This document shows, one piece after another, positions 1-7,759 of a stretch of 64,000 nucleotides of DNA. Each line of letters opens with the position of its first letter. The first letter of the stretch is position 1. The DNA is taken from contig NZ_LOQF01000006.1 in assembly GCF_001517935.1 (NCBI RefSeq), forward strand, positions 1 to 64,000. The letters run 5' to 3'. The notes under the pieces are model-generated. The model saw nothing but the letters and a program-made list of their open reading frames with translations, did no database searches and had not been told where the DNA came from. The position numbers and the translations under genes are program-made. The stretch comes from Sneathia sanguinegens (lineage in GTDB: Bacteria; Fusobacteriota; Fusobacteriia; Fusobacteriales; Leptotrichiaceae).

Positions 1-160
1 TTTTTTTTTTTTTTTTGTTAAAAATTTATTTTTTTAGCCTTAAAATCCTAAAAACACTAAGTTTGTTAGTATTTATTATAACAAGTGTTATATTTCCATA
101 TATGCTGAAACTATTGTAAATACTGCTATTTTCATTTTTTTAACTTTTTGTAAAATTAAA
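1..160. other. AT-rich intergenic stretch, no gene seen
   Basis: Begins with a run of T and is low-complexity A/T throughout. I find no open frame with a ribosome binding site and no convincing promoter pair. It lies downstream of the decayed adhesin on the minus strand. Confidence 0.5.
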
Positions 161-202
161 TAAAAAAAGTAGTTCTAAACTTTTTTAAGCCTAAAACTAC
201 TT
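161..202 (-). terminator. Intrinsic terminator after the decayed adhesin
   Basis: An 8-bp inverted repeat (AAGTAGTT at 167-174, AACTACTT at 195-202) is followed, reading the minus strand, by a run of seven T. It sits just beyond the stop at 217, so it was probably the adhesin gene terminator. Confidence 0.6.
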
Positions 203-216
203 ATTTAAAATAGAAT

Positions 217-870
217 TTATTTTTTTTGTTCCAATAATTTCATAAGCATTTCTTTGATTTCTTTATTCTCTTTTTCAAATAATGAAACTTTATCTTTTAA
301 ATTCTTTATTTCTGCATCTTGCTTTTCATTTATTTCTTCAAGCTCCTTAACATTTTGAGATTTTTCTCGATATTTCATTCTTGATTTCTTATCCCCAAGC
401 ATTACACCTAGCCCTACACCTTCAATATTTTTAACTTTTTCATCAACTTCGCCTTTGGTTATATAGTCGCCTTCCATTAACTGCTTCTTTTGAATCTTTT
501 GCTTCTACTTCTTCTCCACATAAAGTTCCTTTATGGAATTTACCATTTTTATCTTTTACAACCTTAATATTTCAATTGAGATCCAACTACAACATCCTTT
601 AAAGTTGAATTTATTTGACCTGCCACAACACCACTAATACCTTTATCTAAGAAATTAAATTTCTTTCCTATTTGTATTTCAGTGAATCTAGGATTTTCTT
701 TTTTGTTTTCCCTGTTGTATCTTGACTTACAAAAATTTCTACATTATCCGTTACATATCTGCCATTTTTTGCATCAACATTGCTAACTGTCTATTATCTA
801 CCTTTCTTCTAGTTATATCAAATGTTTCACCTAAATTGGCATCTTTACTTGTGTTATTATTAAAATATTT
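217..870 (-). pseudogene. Decayed YadA-type trimeric autotransporter adhesin
   Basis: Three-frame reading of the minus strand recovers ordered pieces of an adhesin. From about 865 downward one frame gives NLGETFDITRRKVDN, another SNVDAKNGRYVTDN, a third GVVAGQINSTLKDVVVGSQL (a typical trimeric-autotransporter stalk motif), a fourth AVNGRRLY (cf. the DAVNGSQLY neck motif). Finally an 86-codon open piece (217-477) carries GVGLGVMLG, the last anchor strand, plus a coiled-coil tail ending KENKEIKEMLMKLL. The tail closely matches the intact adhesin ending at 20240. At least four frame changes are needed, most of the beta-barrel is missing, and the 5' end with signal peptide is gone. The 86-codon frame could still be translated from its ATG, but it has no secretion signal. 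Confidence 0.85.
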
Positions 871-933
871 TCTTTACTTAAACATATTATTTACATTCTT
901 TATTTTACAATAATATATTGTTATTCATTCTCT

Positions 934-1413
934 TTAAAACAAAGTTAATATATACCCATCAAGAAGTGCAATAAAGAAGTACATAAGAACTGCTCTTTTG
1001 AATGCTTCAATATGTTTTTTTGGATTCTGATAAAGCTCTTTTTGTTGTATTTTCACTAACCTTATACGCTTTGTATTTCTCCACCATAATAAGTCAATAA
1101 TTACGAGGTCAAAAACATTTAAAATTTCTCCTAAAATTATTAGTTGTATAAAATTATATAAAAACTTTGTCTTACGAATGAAAAGACCTAAAAAGAAAAA
1201 TATTATGGTAAATATGAAAAAATTTAAAATCCATGTAGCAAATTTATCCTTTTTCTTAAATTTACCTTTATATTCTTCAATTAATTCTATTTGTCTTTGC
1301 ACCTCATCTGGATAAGATCCATAATTTTTTAAATTTTTCTCATCTGTTCCAGTTTTTAAAATACATAGTATAAAAAGAATGAAACAGGAAATAATAATTG
1401 CAAATAAAAGCAT
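934..1413 (-). CDS. Small multi-pass membrane protein of unknown function
   Basis: I do not recognise a family. The protein is about 159 residues. Hydrophobic segments lie near residues 1-20, 62-82, 87-108 and 140-157, separated by a charged region (about 22-60) rich in Lys and Glu and by a basic loop with WWRNTKRIR. It ends in a short hydrophobic helix. I chose the ATG at 1411-1413 rather than the GTG two codons earlier, because a GAAGG ribosome binding site lies seven bases before the ATG. It follows the ComEC-like gene on the same strand after a 48-base gap, and a TATAAT-like element lies at 1434-1439. Nothing in the sequence points to a substrate. Confidence 0.7.
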   Translation of the reverse strand: MLLFAIIISCFILFILCILKTGTDEKNLKNYGSYPDEVQRQIELIEEYKGKFKKKDKFATWILNFFIFTIIFFFLGLFIRKTKFLYNFIQLIILGEILNVFDLVIIDLLWWRNTKRIRLVKIQQKELYQNPKKHIEAFKRAVLMYFFIALLDGYILTLF

Positions 1414-1461
1414 ATGCACACCTTCTTTTTTATATTATACTTTATTATCCTATACATATCC

Positions 1462-2436
1462 TTAAAACTCAAGAGTAAAAAATTGTAATATTTTAAATAA
1501 AGAATAAAAAAACTCTTCTGTTAATTTAATTAGAATAAAGTTAGGAAATATTAATGTGAGTACCAAAAGATAAATTAAAATAGTAAACAAAGGAATTGCT
1601 ACGATATTAATAAGAAATGAAAAAACATATATCTTTTTAAAATATATCCAGGTAAAAGGCGTTAATATTAATTGTGTATAGAGATTTTTTAATAATAAAT
1701 TTTTTTCTTCTAAAAAGATTGTGCAAAAACTTGCAACATATGACAATACAAAACTAATTTCACCTATTTGGTAGGGATTATATAAAAAAGAGAATGCAAA
1801 AGATAGAAAATATGCTTTTTTTGTGGAAATACTTTCATAGCAAATTTTAGCAAGTATCAAAAAAAATAGCATTTGATATGCTCTTGAAATTGACGGCACA
1901 AAGCCAACAGTGAACACATATATTGTTAATATCACCAAACAAAAAATTTCTTTTATTCTAAAATCAAGAAAATACAATGCTCTTTGAGCGAAAGTATAAA
2001 TTAATGTGAAATGTAGACCCGATATGGCTAATAAATGGCTTAGACCTAACAGTCTAAACTTTATTTTTATATCCTTTTCTAAATAATATTTTTCATTTAA
2101 AAATATTGCTTTTGAAAATTTATAGATTTCTTTACTGAATATATTTTTTAATCTTTTATCCAAAAGTCTTCTAAATATATTAAATCTACTTTCTTTTATG
2201 GCAATTACTTCATTATCTTTGAAATAAAGGGTGTAGCTTCCTGCACCCTTTATCTCATATTCATTACTAAGTAATTGTTTTTTTATTAATAGCTTTCCAT
2301 TTATTTTTTTTACTATCATATTATTCCCATCTACATATACCCCTTTACTTACAATTTCTTCATTTCCTTTGTAGGTATTTAAGTATAGATATATGGGATA
2401 TATTAAAATAAATAGTAATAGAATTTTAACTTTCAT
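1462..2436 (-). CDS. Short ComEC/Rec2-type DNA uptake channel protein
   Basis: ComEC/Rec2 proteins form the inner-membrane channel for single-stranded DNA in natural transformation. The family signature LLAISGLHFTL is present near residue 134, followed by the SISRAYQM segment and roughly seven to nine hydrophobic helices, as in the Competence domain. An N-terminal soluble stretch (about residues 20-95) resembles the OB-like part. The protein is about 324 residues, against 600-800 for canonical ComEC, and has no C-terminal metallo-beta-lactamase domain. Similar short forms exist in several lineages. I chose the ATG at 2434-2436 over a TTG five codons upstream. The gene overlaps the end of the pilin-like gene by 11 bases, suggesting coupled translation. 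Linked pilin and the distant dprA (45018) support a transformation role. Confidence 0.8.
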   Translation of the reverse strand: MKVKILLLFILIYPIYLYLNTYKGNEEIVSKGVYVDGNNMIVKKINGKLLIKKQLLSNEYEIKGAGSYTLYFKDNEVIAIKESRFNIFRRLLDKRLKNIFSKEIYKFSKAIFLNEKYYLEKDIKIKFRLLGLSHLLAISGLHFTLIYTFAQRALYFLDFRIKEIFCLVILTIYVFTVGFVPSISRAYQMLFFLILAKICYESISTKKAYFLSFAFSFLYNPYQIGEISFVLSYVASFCTIFLEEKNLLLKNLYTQLILTPFTWIYFKKIYVFSFLINIVAIPLFTILIYLLVLTLIFPNFILIKLTEEFFYSLFKILQFFTLEF

Positions 2437-2866
2437 TTGATAATACTGCAATATTCAACCCATTGGTTGTATTATAGCTCAGTCTATCATAAATTTTTTT
2501 AGATTTTTTATCTTTGATTATTATTGTAAATCCTCTGTCAATATTCCCTTTTTTTGTTATTTTTCTTGTGAAATTATGCTCAACATTATTTGTTTCATAT
2601 ATGAATCTATCATCTAATTTTAAAGTATTTCCTATATATTCTATTTTATTATTATCCAAATTAAAAACAATTTCATACATTTTTTCATCTACATTAGATT
2701 TTTTTTGCAAATAGTTCATAGTATTAATTATTTTATTTTTTATATTATAGCTTCTTGCCCTATTAATACTACGGTTATAGTTTGTGATAATAAAAAAACT
2801 TGTTAAAGAAATAAGAGAAATTACAATTATAAGCTCAACCAAAGTAAAACCATAATTTTTCTTCAT
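2426..2866 (-). CDS. Type IV pilin-like / pseudopilin protein
   Basis: The N-terminus has a classic prepilin peptidase signal: a short basic leader, cleavage expected between Gly6 and Phe7, then TLVELIIVISLISL with Glu at mature position 5 and a hydrophobic helix to about residue 30. The remaining 115 residues are a soluble, charged region without recognisable motif. At 146 residues it is the size of a ComG-type or GspH-like minor pseudopilin. It sits 9 bases after the PFOR stop and overlaps the ComEC-like gene, which suggests a part in DNA uptake rather than motility. The ribosome binding site is merged with a G6 run (2871-2876) that follows the PFOR stop codon directly. No pilus ATPase or prepilin peptidase gene is in the window. 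Confidence 0.85.
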   Translation of the reverse strand: MKKNYGFTLVELIIVISLISLTSFFIITNYNRSINRARSYNIKNKIINTMNYLQKKSNVDEKMYEIVFNLDNNKIEYIGNTLKLDDRFIYETNNVEHNFTRKITKKGNIDRGFTIIIKDKKSKKIYDRLSYNTTNGLNIAVLSNES

Positions 2867-2875
2867 ACAGCCCCC

Positions 2876-5800
2876 CTAATAATCTAGTTTTGATAATCTT
2901 TCATAGTAGCCAAATCTTTTTATAGCATCCTTTTTATTAGCTTCCAAAATTTCTTCAGCTTCTTTCGGATCTTCATTAACTAGACGAACAAATCTATTTT
3001 CATTCATTAAAAATTCCCTGTATTTTTCAAAATTTGGTTTTTTGAAATCTATTTGTAGGGGGTTTTTACCCTTTTCAATTAAGCTCGGGTTAAATCTAAG
3101 TAGATTCCAATAACCAACTTCAACAGCTAATTTTTCTTCACTTTGACTAGATAAACCACCTTTTTGCCCATGTTCTATACAAGGACAATATGCTATTATT
3201 AATGATGGTCCATCATATTCATATGCTTCTTTAAAAGCCCTTATAGTTTGATTTTGATTAGCTCCCATAGCAACTTTTGCTACATAGACATTTTCATAAG
3301 TCATCATTAGTGCAGCCAAATCTTTTTTATTAGTTCTTTTACCTTTTGCTGCAAACTTCGCAATTCCACCCAAAGGTGTCGCCTTTGAAGCTTGACCACC
3401 TGTATTTGAATATACTTCTGTATCTAAAACTAATACATTAACATTTACTCCACTAGCTAACACATGATCTAAGCCTCCAAAACCAATATCATATGCCCAA
3501 CCATCACCTCCTATTATCCATATAGATTTTTTAAGCATATATTGCTTCAAATCATATATTTTTTGTAATAAGTCACTATTCATTCTTTCTTTTTCTAACA
3601 ATTCTCGAGCCTTATCAGCATTTTCATCAGTTTGATTTTCAATAAATTGTTCAAATGCTTCTATCAACTCTATACTAGCACTTTTTTCATTAATAACTTG
3701 AGATATATCTTGTAATAATTCTCTTCTTACAGCTTCACTTCCTTCAAATAGACCATAACCATATTCTGCATTATCTTCAAATAATGATGATGCCCATGCT
3801 GGTCCTCTTCCACATTCATTAGTTGTAAATGCTGTTGAAGGAGCTGAGGCACTATATATTGATGAACAACCGGTAGCATTAGCTACTACCATTCTATCTC
3901 CATATAACTGTGTTAAAAGTTTAATATATGGTGTTTCACCACAACCTGCACAAGCCCCTGAAAACTCAAATAAAGGTTTTGCAAATTGTGAACCTTTGAC
4001 CGAAGTCTTAGGTAATAGTTTATCCTTGTATTTAACTTTTTCATAAATATATCTTGCATTTTCTGCTGTACCATTCTCTATTTCTTCATTAGTTGGCTTC
4101 ATTACCAAGGCCTTTGTAGGGCAGATATCTACACAAGCTGTACAACCCGTACAATCTTCAGGAGATACTTGTATAACAAATCTATAATTTTCCATTCCTC
4201 TTCCTACAGGTTTTAAAGTTTGTATTACATTAGGTACTTTTTTCAATTCTTCATCATCTAGTAAAAATGGTCTAATTGTTGCATGCGGACAGACAAAAGA
4301 ACATTGATTACATTGTATACAAGCCTCAGGTATCCAATGTGGAACTTGACTTGCAATATTTCTTTTTTCTAATGCACTTGAACCTGGTAAAAAAGTACCA
4401 TCTTCAAAGCCTCTAAAAGCTGAAACTGGTATTTCTGAACCCTTAAGTGAATTTATCGGATTCATTAATTTTTGCATAAAAGTTGATAATTTCATCTCTT
4501 TCATAAGTAAATTTAAATTTTTCCAATTTTCATCTACCTTAACCTCAACTACCTTATCACCCAAGTCAATTGCTTCATAGTTTCTTTGTACAAATTCAAG
4601 ACCTTTTTTTGAATATACCTTGTCTGCATAAAATTTCATATATTTCTTTGCTTGTTCATAATCAATTATATTAATTAAATAGAAGAAAGCTGATTGCATT
4701 ATGGTATTTATTTTTGTTCCCATCTTCAATTCATATGATAATTTTGTTGCATTTATTATATATAGTCTAATCTTTTTTTCTGCTAATTTTTTCTTAAAAT
4801 CATCTGGTAATTTTTCAACTATACTTTCCTTGTTATATAGTGTATTTAATAGAAAAATTCCACCCTCCTTTATATTCTCTAGCAAGTCATATTTTGACAA
4901 ATATGCAAAACTTGAACAGCTTACAAAGTATGGTCTTTCAATTAAATATGGTGCATTAATTTCTTTTTTAGAAATTCTTAAATATGATCTAGTTAAGCCA
5001 CCCTCTTTTTTGGAATCGTATGAAAAAAAACCTTGAACATAATAGTCCGTATGTTCTCCTAATATCTTTATACTATTCTTATTAGCACTTACTGTACCAT
5101 CTGAACCTAAACCATAAAAAAGACATTCTATTTCTTTTTTTTCAAGATAAAATTCCTTATTTTCATTAAGAGATTTAAAGGTTACATCATCAATTATACC
5201 AATGGTAAAATCATTTTTAGATTCTTTTTGAAATAGATTTTCAAAAACACTAAGTATATGACTAGGACCTGTATTTTTTGATGATAAACCATATCTTCCA
5301 CCAACTATTTCAGGTTTTAATTCTGAATCATAAAAGGCATTTCTAATATCTAGATATAAAGGATCAGAAGCACCTGGTTCCTTGGTTCTATCAAGAACAG
5401 CTATTTTTTTAACTGTCTTTGGAACAACTGAAAATAGGTATTTTTTTGAAAATGGTCTATATAAGTGAACAGTAATAAGTCCTACTTTTTTCCCCTTTTC
5501 ATTTAAATAATCTACTACTTCTTTTATAGTTTGAGTAACTGAGCCCATTGCAATTATTATATACTCTGCATCTTCTGCCCCATAAAACATAAATGGCTTA
5601 TATTCTCTTCCAGTTACTTTTTTTATTTTCCCCATATATTCTGCTACAATATCGGGTAATTTTTCATAAAATAAATTTTGTGATTCTCTTGCTTGAAAGA
5701 AAATATCTTCAGTTTGTGATGTACCCCTTGTAACTGGTTTTTCAGGATTCAAACTTCTTTTTCTAAATTTTTTTAATTCTTCGTAATCAACTAATTTTTC

Positions 5801-6361
5801 TAAATCAGAATAGGATATTTCATTAATTTTTTGTATTTCATGTGAAGTTCTGAAACCATCAAAAAAGTGCATAAAAGGAATTCTACCCTTTATGGTTGAC
5901 AAATGTGCAACTGGTGCAATATCCATTATTTCTTGTACTGAACCACTCGCTAGAATTGCAAAACCTGTTGTCCTTGCACTATATACATCTTGATGATCGC
6001 AAAAGATTGATAAGGCATGAGTTGAAATGCTACGAGATGCTATATGAATAACACCCGGTAACAATTCTCCAGATATTTTAAACATGTTTGGAATTTTAAG
6101 TAATAACCCTTGCGATGCTGTAAATGTTGTTGCTAAAGCTCCTGATTGCAATGCACCATGTACAACAGCTGCTGCTCCTGCTTCTGATTGCATTTCAATT
6201 AATTTTACTGTTTGCCCAAAAATATTCTTCTTATTTTGTGAAGCCCATTCATCTATATATTCAGACATTGTAGATGAAGGAGTAATAGGATAAATAGCTG
6301 CAAGTTCTGTAAAAGCATATGCAATATATGCGGCGGCTTGATTACCGTCCATAGTTTTCAT
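2876..6361 (-). CDS. nifJ: Pyruvate:ferredoxin (flavodoxin) oxidoreductase
   Basis: Single-chain PFOR: pyruvate + CoA + oxidised ferredoxin to acetyl-CoA + CO2 + reduced ferredoxin, the oxygen-sensitive pyruvate-oxidising step of fermentative anaerobes, in the cytoplasm. Its 1161 residues match the family (about 1170-1190). In order: N-terminal pyrimidine-binding domain with the YPITPSS motif (residues 20-26), the CoA-binding and gamma regions, two ferredoxin-type 4Fe-4S motifs (CIQCNQCSFVCP near 680; CTGCTACVDICP near 735), the proximal cluster region starting CAGCGE near 803, and the TPP-binding GDGWAYDIGFGG near 952. The start ATG has a strong GAGGAG site. It is likely transcribed from the promoter at 6414-6442 together with the pilin and ComEC genes that follow closely. 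Confidence 0.98.
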   Translation of the reverse strand: MKTMDGNQAAAYIAYAFTELAAIYPITPSSTMSEYIDEWASQNKKNIFGQTVKLIEMQSEAGAAAVVHGALQSGALATTFTASQGLLLKIPNMFKISGELLPGVIHIASRSISTHALSIFCDHQDVYSARTTGFAILASGSVQEIMDIAPVAHLSTIKGRIPFMHFFDGFRTSHEIQKINEISYSDLEKLVDYEELKKFRKRSLNPEKPVTRGTSQTEDIFFQARESQNLFYEKLPDIVAEYMGKIKKVTGREYKPFMFYGAEDAEYIIIAMGSVTQTIKEVVDYLNEKGKKVGLITVHLYRPFSKKYLFSVVPKTVKKIAVLDRTKEPGASDPLYLDIRNAFYDSELKPEIVGGRYGLSSKNTGPSHILSVFENLFQKESKNDFTIGIIDDVTFKSLNENKEFYLEKKEIECLFYGLGSDGTVSANKNSIKILGEHTDYYVQGFFSYDSKKEGGLTRSYLRISKKEINAPYLIERPYFVSCSSFAYLSKYDLLENIKEGGIFLLNTLYNKESIVEKLPDDFKKKLAEKKIRLYIINATKLSYELKMGTKINTIMQSAFFYLINIIDYEQAKKYMKFYADKVYSKKGLEFVQRNYEAIDLGDKVVEVKVDENWKNLNLLMKEMKLSTFMQKLMNPINSLKGSEIPVSAFRGFEDGTFLPGSSALEKRNIASQVPHWIPEACIQCNQCSFVCPHATIRPFLLDDEELKKVPNVIQTLKPVGRGMENYRFVIQVSPEDCTGCTACVDICPTKALVMKPTNEEIENGTAENARYIYEKVKYKDKLLPKTSVKGSQFAKPLFEFSGACAGCGETPYIKLLTQLYGDRMVVANATGCSSIYSASAPSTAFTTNECGRGPAWASSLFEDNAEYGYGLFEGSEAVRRELLQDISQVINEKSASIELIEAFEQFIENQTDENADKARELLEKERMNSDLLQKIYDLKQYMLKKSIWIIGGDGWAYDIGFGGLDHVLASGVNVNVLVLDTEVYSNTGGQASKATPLGGIAKFAAKGKRTNKKDLAALMMTYENVYVAKVAMGANQNQTIRAFKEAYEYDGPSLIIAYCPCIEHGQKGGLSSQSEEKLAVEVGYWNLLRFNPSLIEKGKNPLQIDFKKPNFEKYREFLMNENRFVRLVNEDPKEAEEILEANKKDAIKRFGYYERLSKLDY

Positions 6362-6413
6362 TTATTTCTCCTCTCATACTAGGCAATTTTCTATATCGCA
6401 ATAGTCTTACTTA

Positions 6414-6442
6414 ATTATATCAATAATAAATTTAATTGTAAA
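6414..6442 (-). promoter_or_regulatory. Sigma-70-type promoter for PFOR
   Basis: On the minus strand TTTACA (6437-6442) is followed after 17 bases by a perfect TATAAT (6414-6419). The start codon is about 50 bases downstream. The -35 begins two bases beyond the stop of the ImmA-type gene, so PFOR is separated from that module. Confidence 0.75.
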
Positions 6443-6443
6443 G

Positions 6444-6848
6444 TTAGAAAAAACAACTTGAACTTATTGTATTTATTGTTTGATTTATTATTTTTGAAAT
6501 TTTTGTATTTGTAGATATATAGTTCTGTATACCTAAAAAGAATATAGAAAAAATATTAGCTTCTATTTCACATCTATCATTTCCTCTTATCCTGCTAAAG
6601 CACCTACTATCTATATCGTGCTTTAAAATGTGATATATTTCGTGACAGATAATAAAGTTTCTTTCTAATCCTCGAATTTTTTTATTTATAACTATAAAAT
6701 CTTTATTTCGTATTTTAATAGTATATGCTTCAAGTTCATTTATATATTCATCTTCTATTAAAATAATATCATTTTCATCTAGTAACTCTTCTATACTTGA
6801 ATACTCATTTTTGAGTTTCTTAGAATAACGAACTACTTCTTCTATCAT
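6444..6848 (-). CDS. ImmA/IrrE-type zinc metallopeptidase
   Basis: Residues near 67-80 read ICHEIYHILKHD, containing the zinc metalloprotease HExxH motif, followed by a Glu in the segment CEIEANIF that would supply the third zinc ligand. This is the layout of ImmA/IrrE anti-repressors, which cleave or inactivate the XRE repressor encoded beside them in ICEs and prophages. Length is 134 residues, typical for a stand-alone ImmA. The start ATG overlaps the stop of the XRE gene (ATGA), so the two are translationally coupled. No integrase, excisionase or phage structural gene is adjacent, so the pair is either domesticated or a leftover. Family call is firm; the partner and target are inferred from position. 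Confidence 0.88.
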   Translation of the reverse strand: MIEEVVRYSKKLKNEYSSIEELLDENDIILIEDEYINELEAYTIKIRNKDFIVINKKIRGLERNFIICHEIYHILKHDIDSRCFSRIRGNDRCEIEANIFSIFFLGIQNYISTNTKISKIINQTINTISSSCFF

Positions 6849-7228
6849 ATTTCATTATTATCCTTTAGCATTTTTATATATACCTTTGTTATAGATTTAC
6901 GAAGCATTTCTTTATTTTCTAAATTAGCTATATTTCCTTTAAAAAACATAATATTATTAGTTGATAATATTGTTTCTAATTCTTTATTTTGCTCTTCATT
7001 AAGCATACTTGTATCCACAAAGTCATAATCCTCTTCAAAGCCTAACAAATATTGAGGGCTTGTATTAAGTACATAGGCTATTTTTTCTAATTTATCACTA
7101 GGTATATTTATTAAATTTTTTTCATATTTAGATAGTGTTGACTTCTGTAAGCCAAGTTTTTCACCTAATTCTGCTAAGGTCATTTTCTTAGCCTTTCTTT
7201 TTTCTTTTATTCTATCTCCGACATTCAT
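6845..7228 (-). CDS. XRE-family (Cro/CI-like) repressor
   Basis: N-terminal helix-turn-helix: residues 4-60 include LAELGEKLGLQKSTLSKYE and a typical fourth helix, followed by YLLG near residue 61. The C-terminal half (residues 65-127) is acidic and helical, without a LexA/CI autoprotease domain, which fits removal by an ImmA-type partner instead. The gene is the first of a two-gene unit with the peptidase (4-base ATGA overlap). It has its own promoter (7245-7273) embedded in a 29-base direct repeat that probably binds this repressor. The start ATG follows a GTAGGTG site at the very beginning of the predicted transcript. Confidence 0.9.
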   Translation of the reverse strand: MNVGDRIKEKRKAKKMTLAELGEKLGLQKSTLSKYEKNLINIPSDKLEKIAYVLNTSPQYLLGFEEDYDFVDTSMLNEEQNKELETILSTNNIMFFKGNIANLENKEMLRKSITKVYIKMLKDNNEI

Positions 7229-7244
7229 AACATCACCTACTAAT

Positions 7245-7273
7245 ACTATATATTACTTTTTACTAAAAATCAA
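7245..7273 (-). promoter_or_regulatory. Promoter of the XRE-peptidase pair
   Basis: On the minus strand TTGATT (7268-7273), 17 bases, then TATAGT (7245-7250). Predicted initiation falls about 10 bases before the start codon, giving a very short leader. The -35 lies inside the repeat at 7265-7293, so the repressor could autoregulate. Confidence 0.65.
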
Positions 7274-7375
7274 CTTTTTTAATATAGTTTCTTAAAAGTA
7301 AACAAAAAAAAGCAAGATTCAATCTAGCTTTCTATTTCATTGTATTAAAAATCAACTTTTTTCAAAAAGTTTCTT
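7265..7375. repeat. Two-copy 29-base direct repeat, likely XRE operators
   Basis: AAAAATCAACTTTTTT plus a variable five-base segment plus GTTTCTT (after one A) occurs at 7265-7293 and again at 7347-7375, 82 bases apart. In the distal copy the GTTTCTT half-site is completed to a perfect palindrome (GTTTCTTGACAAGAAAC, 7369-7385). In the proximal copy the corresponding 17 bases (7287-7303) form an imperfect palindrome. Position at the XRE promoter makes them candidate operators. Confidence 0.55.
7304..7333 (-). terminator. Terminator of the mraZ-rsmH-ftsL operon
   Basis: Reading the minus strand, AAGC-T-AGAT, loop TGA, ATCT-T-GCTT forms a stem with one T-T mismatch, followed by eight T in total. 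It lies between the ftsL stop and the XRE promoter. Confidence 0.7.
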
Positions 7376-7402
7376 GACAAGAAACTTTTTATACTGTATA
7401 CT
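7364..7402 (+). promoter_or_regulatory. Perfect 27-bp palindrome overlapping an orphan promoter
   Basis: The palindrome spans 7364-7390 with 12-bp arms about the centre GAC. On the plus strand it contains TTGACA (7374-7379), followed after 17 bases by TATACT (7397-7402), an almost consensus promoter. Downstream on the plus strand there is no gene, only the antisense of ftsL. The same palindrome followed by T on the minus strand could instead act as a first terminator for ftsL. I favour an operator-promoter left behind by a lost divergent gene, but cannot exclude the terminator reading. Confidence 0.5.
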
Positions 7403-7425
7403 TTAAATATAGGACAATTATCAAC

Positions 7426-7755
7426 TTACTTAACATAATTAATAGTAGTATTATGAACAAAACCCATTGATTTTGCTTTTTGTTGGATTTCTCTAATATT
7501 AACTAAGTTTGCTTTCTTTTCTTCTAAACTAGAATTTTCTTTTTGTAAAGCGACTAATTGTTGTCTTAATACTTCATTATTTCTTGCACTTGCATATAGA
7601 CTTGCTGATGAAAAAATATTTATTGCAGCAAAAACTAATACCAATGAAACACAAGCACTTGGCATTGATAATACTGCTGAAATTATTCTACTTTTTGTAC
7701 TAACTTTTTTATTACCTATTACTCTACTATTTATACCTCTTTTTACTCTTTCCAT
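7426..7755 (-). CDS. ftsL: FtsL-like cell division protein
   Basis: A 109-residue bitopic protein: basic cytoplasmic N-terminus (residues 1-27), one membrane helix (about 30-53), then a coiled coil (55-92, NNEVLRQQLVALQKENSSLEEKK) and a short tail with the conserved-type ending around KSMGF. This is the shape of FtsL/DivIC-type septum proteins, which link FtsB and FtsQ in the divisome. Sequence conservation in the family is weak, so the call rests on topology and on position directly after mraZ and rsmH. I chose the ATG at 7753-7755 with an AAAGGA site nine bases upstream. The TTG six codons earlier would place that site inside the gene. The start lies four bases after the rsmH stop. Confidence 0.8.
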   Translation of the reverse strand: MERVKRGINSRVIGNKKVSTKSRIISAVLSMPSACVSLVLVFAAINIFSSASLYASARNNEVLRQQLVALQKENSSLEEKKANLVNIREIQQKAKSMGFVHNTTINYVK

Positions 7756-7759
7756 ATTT

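Noticed and set aside
722-913. Plus-strand open frame of about 63 codons
   Set aside because: It overlaps the decayed adhesin in antisense, shows no ribosome binding site, and is a low-complexity hydrophobic translation of AT-rich DNA.
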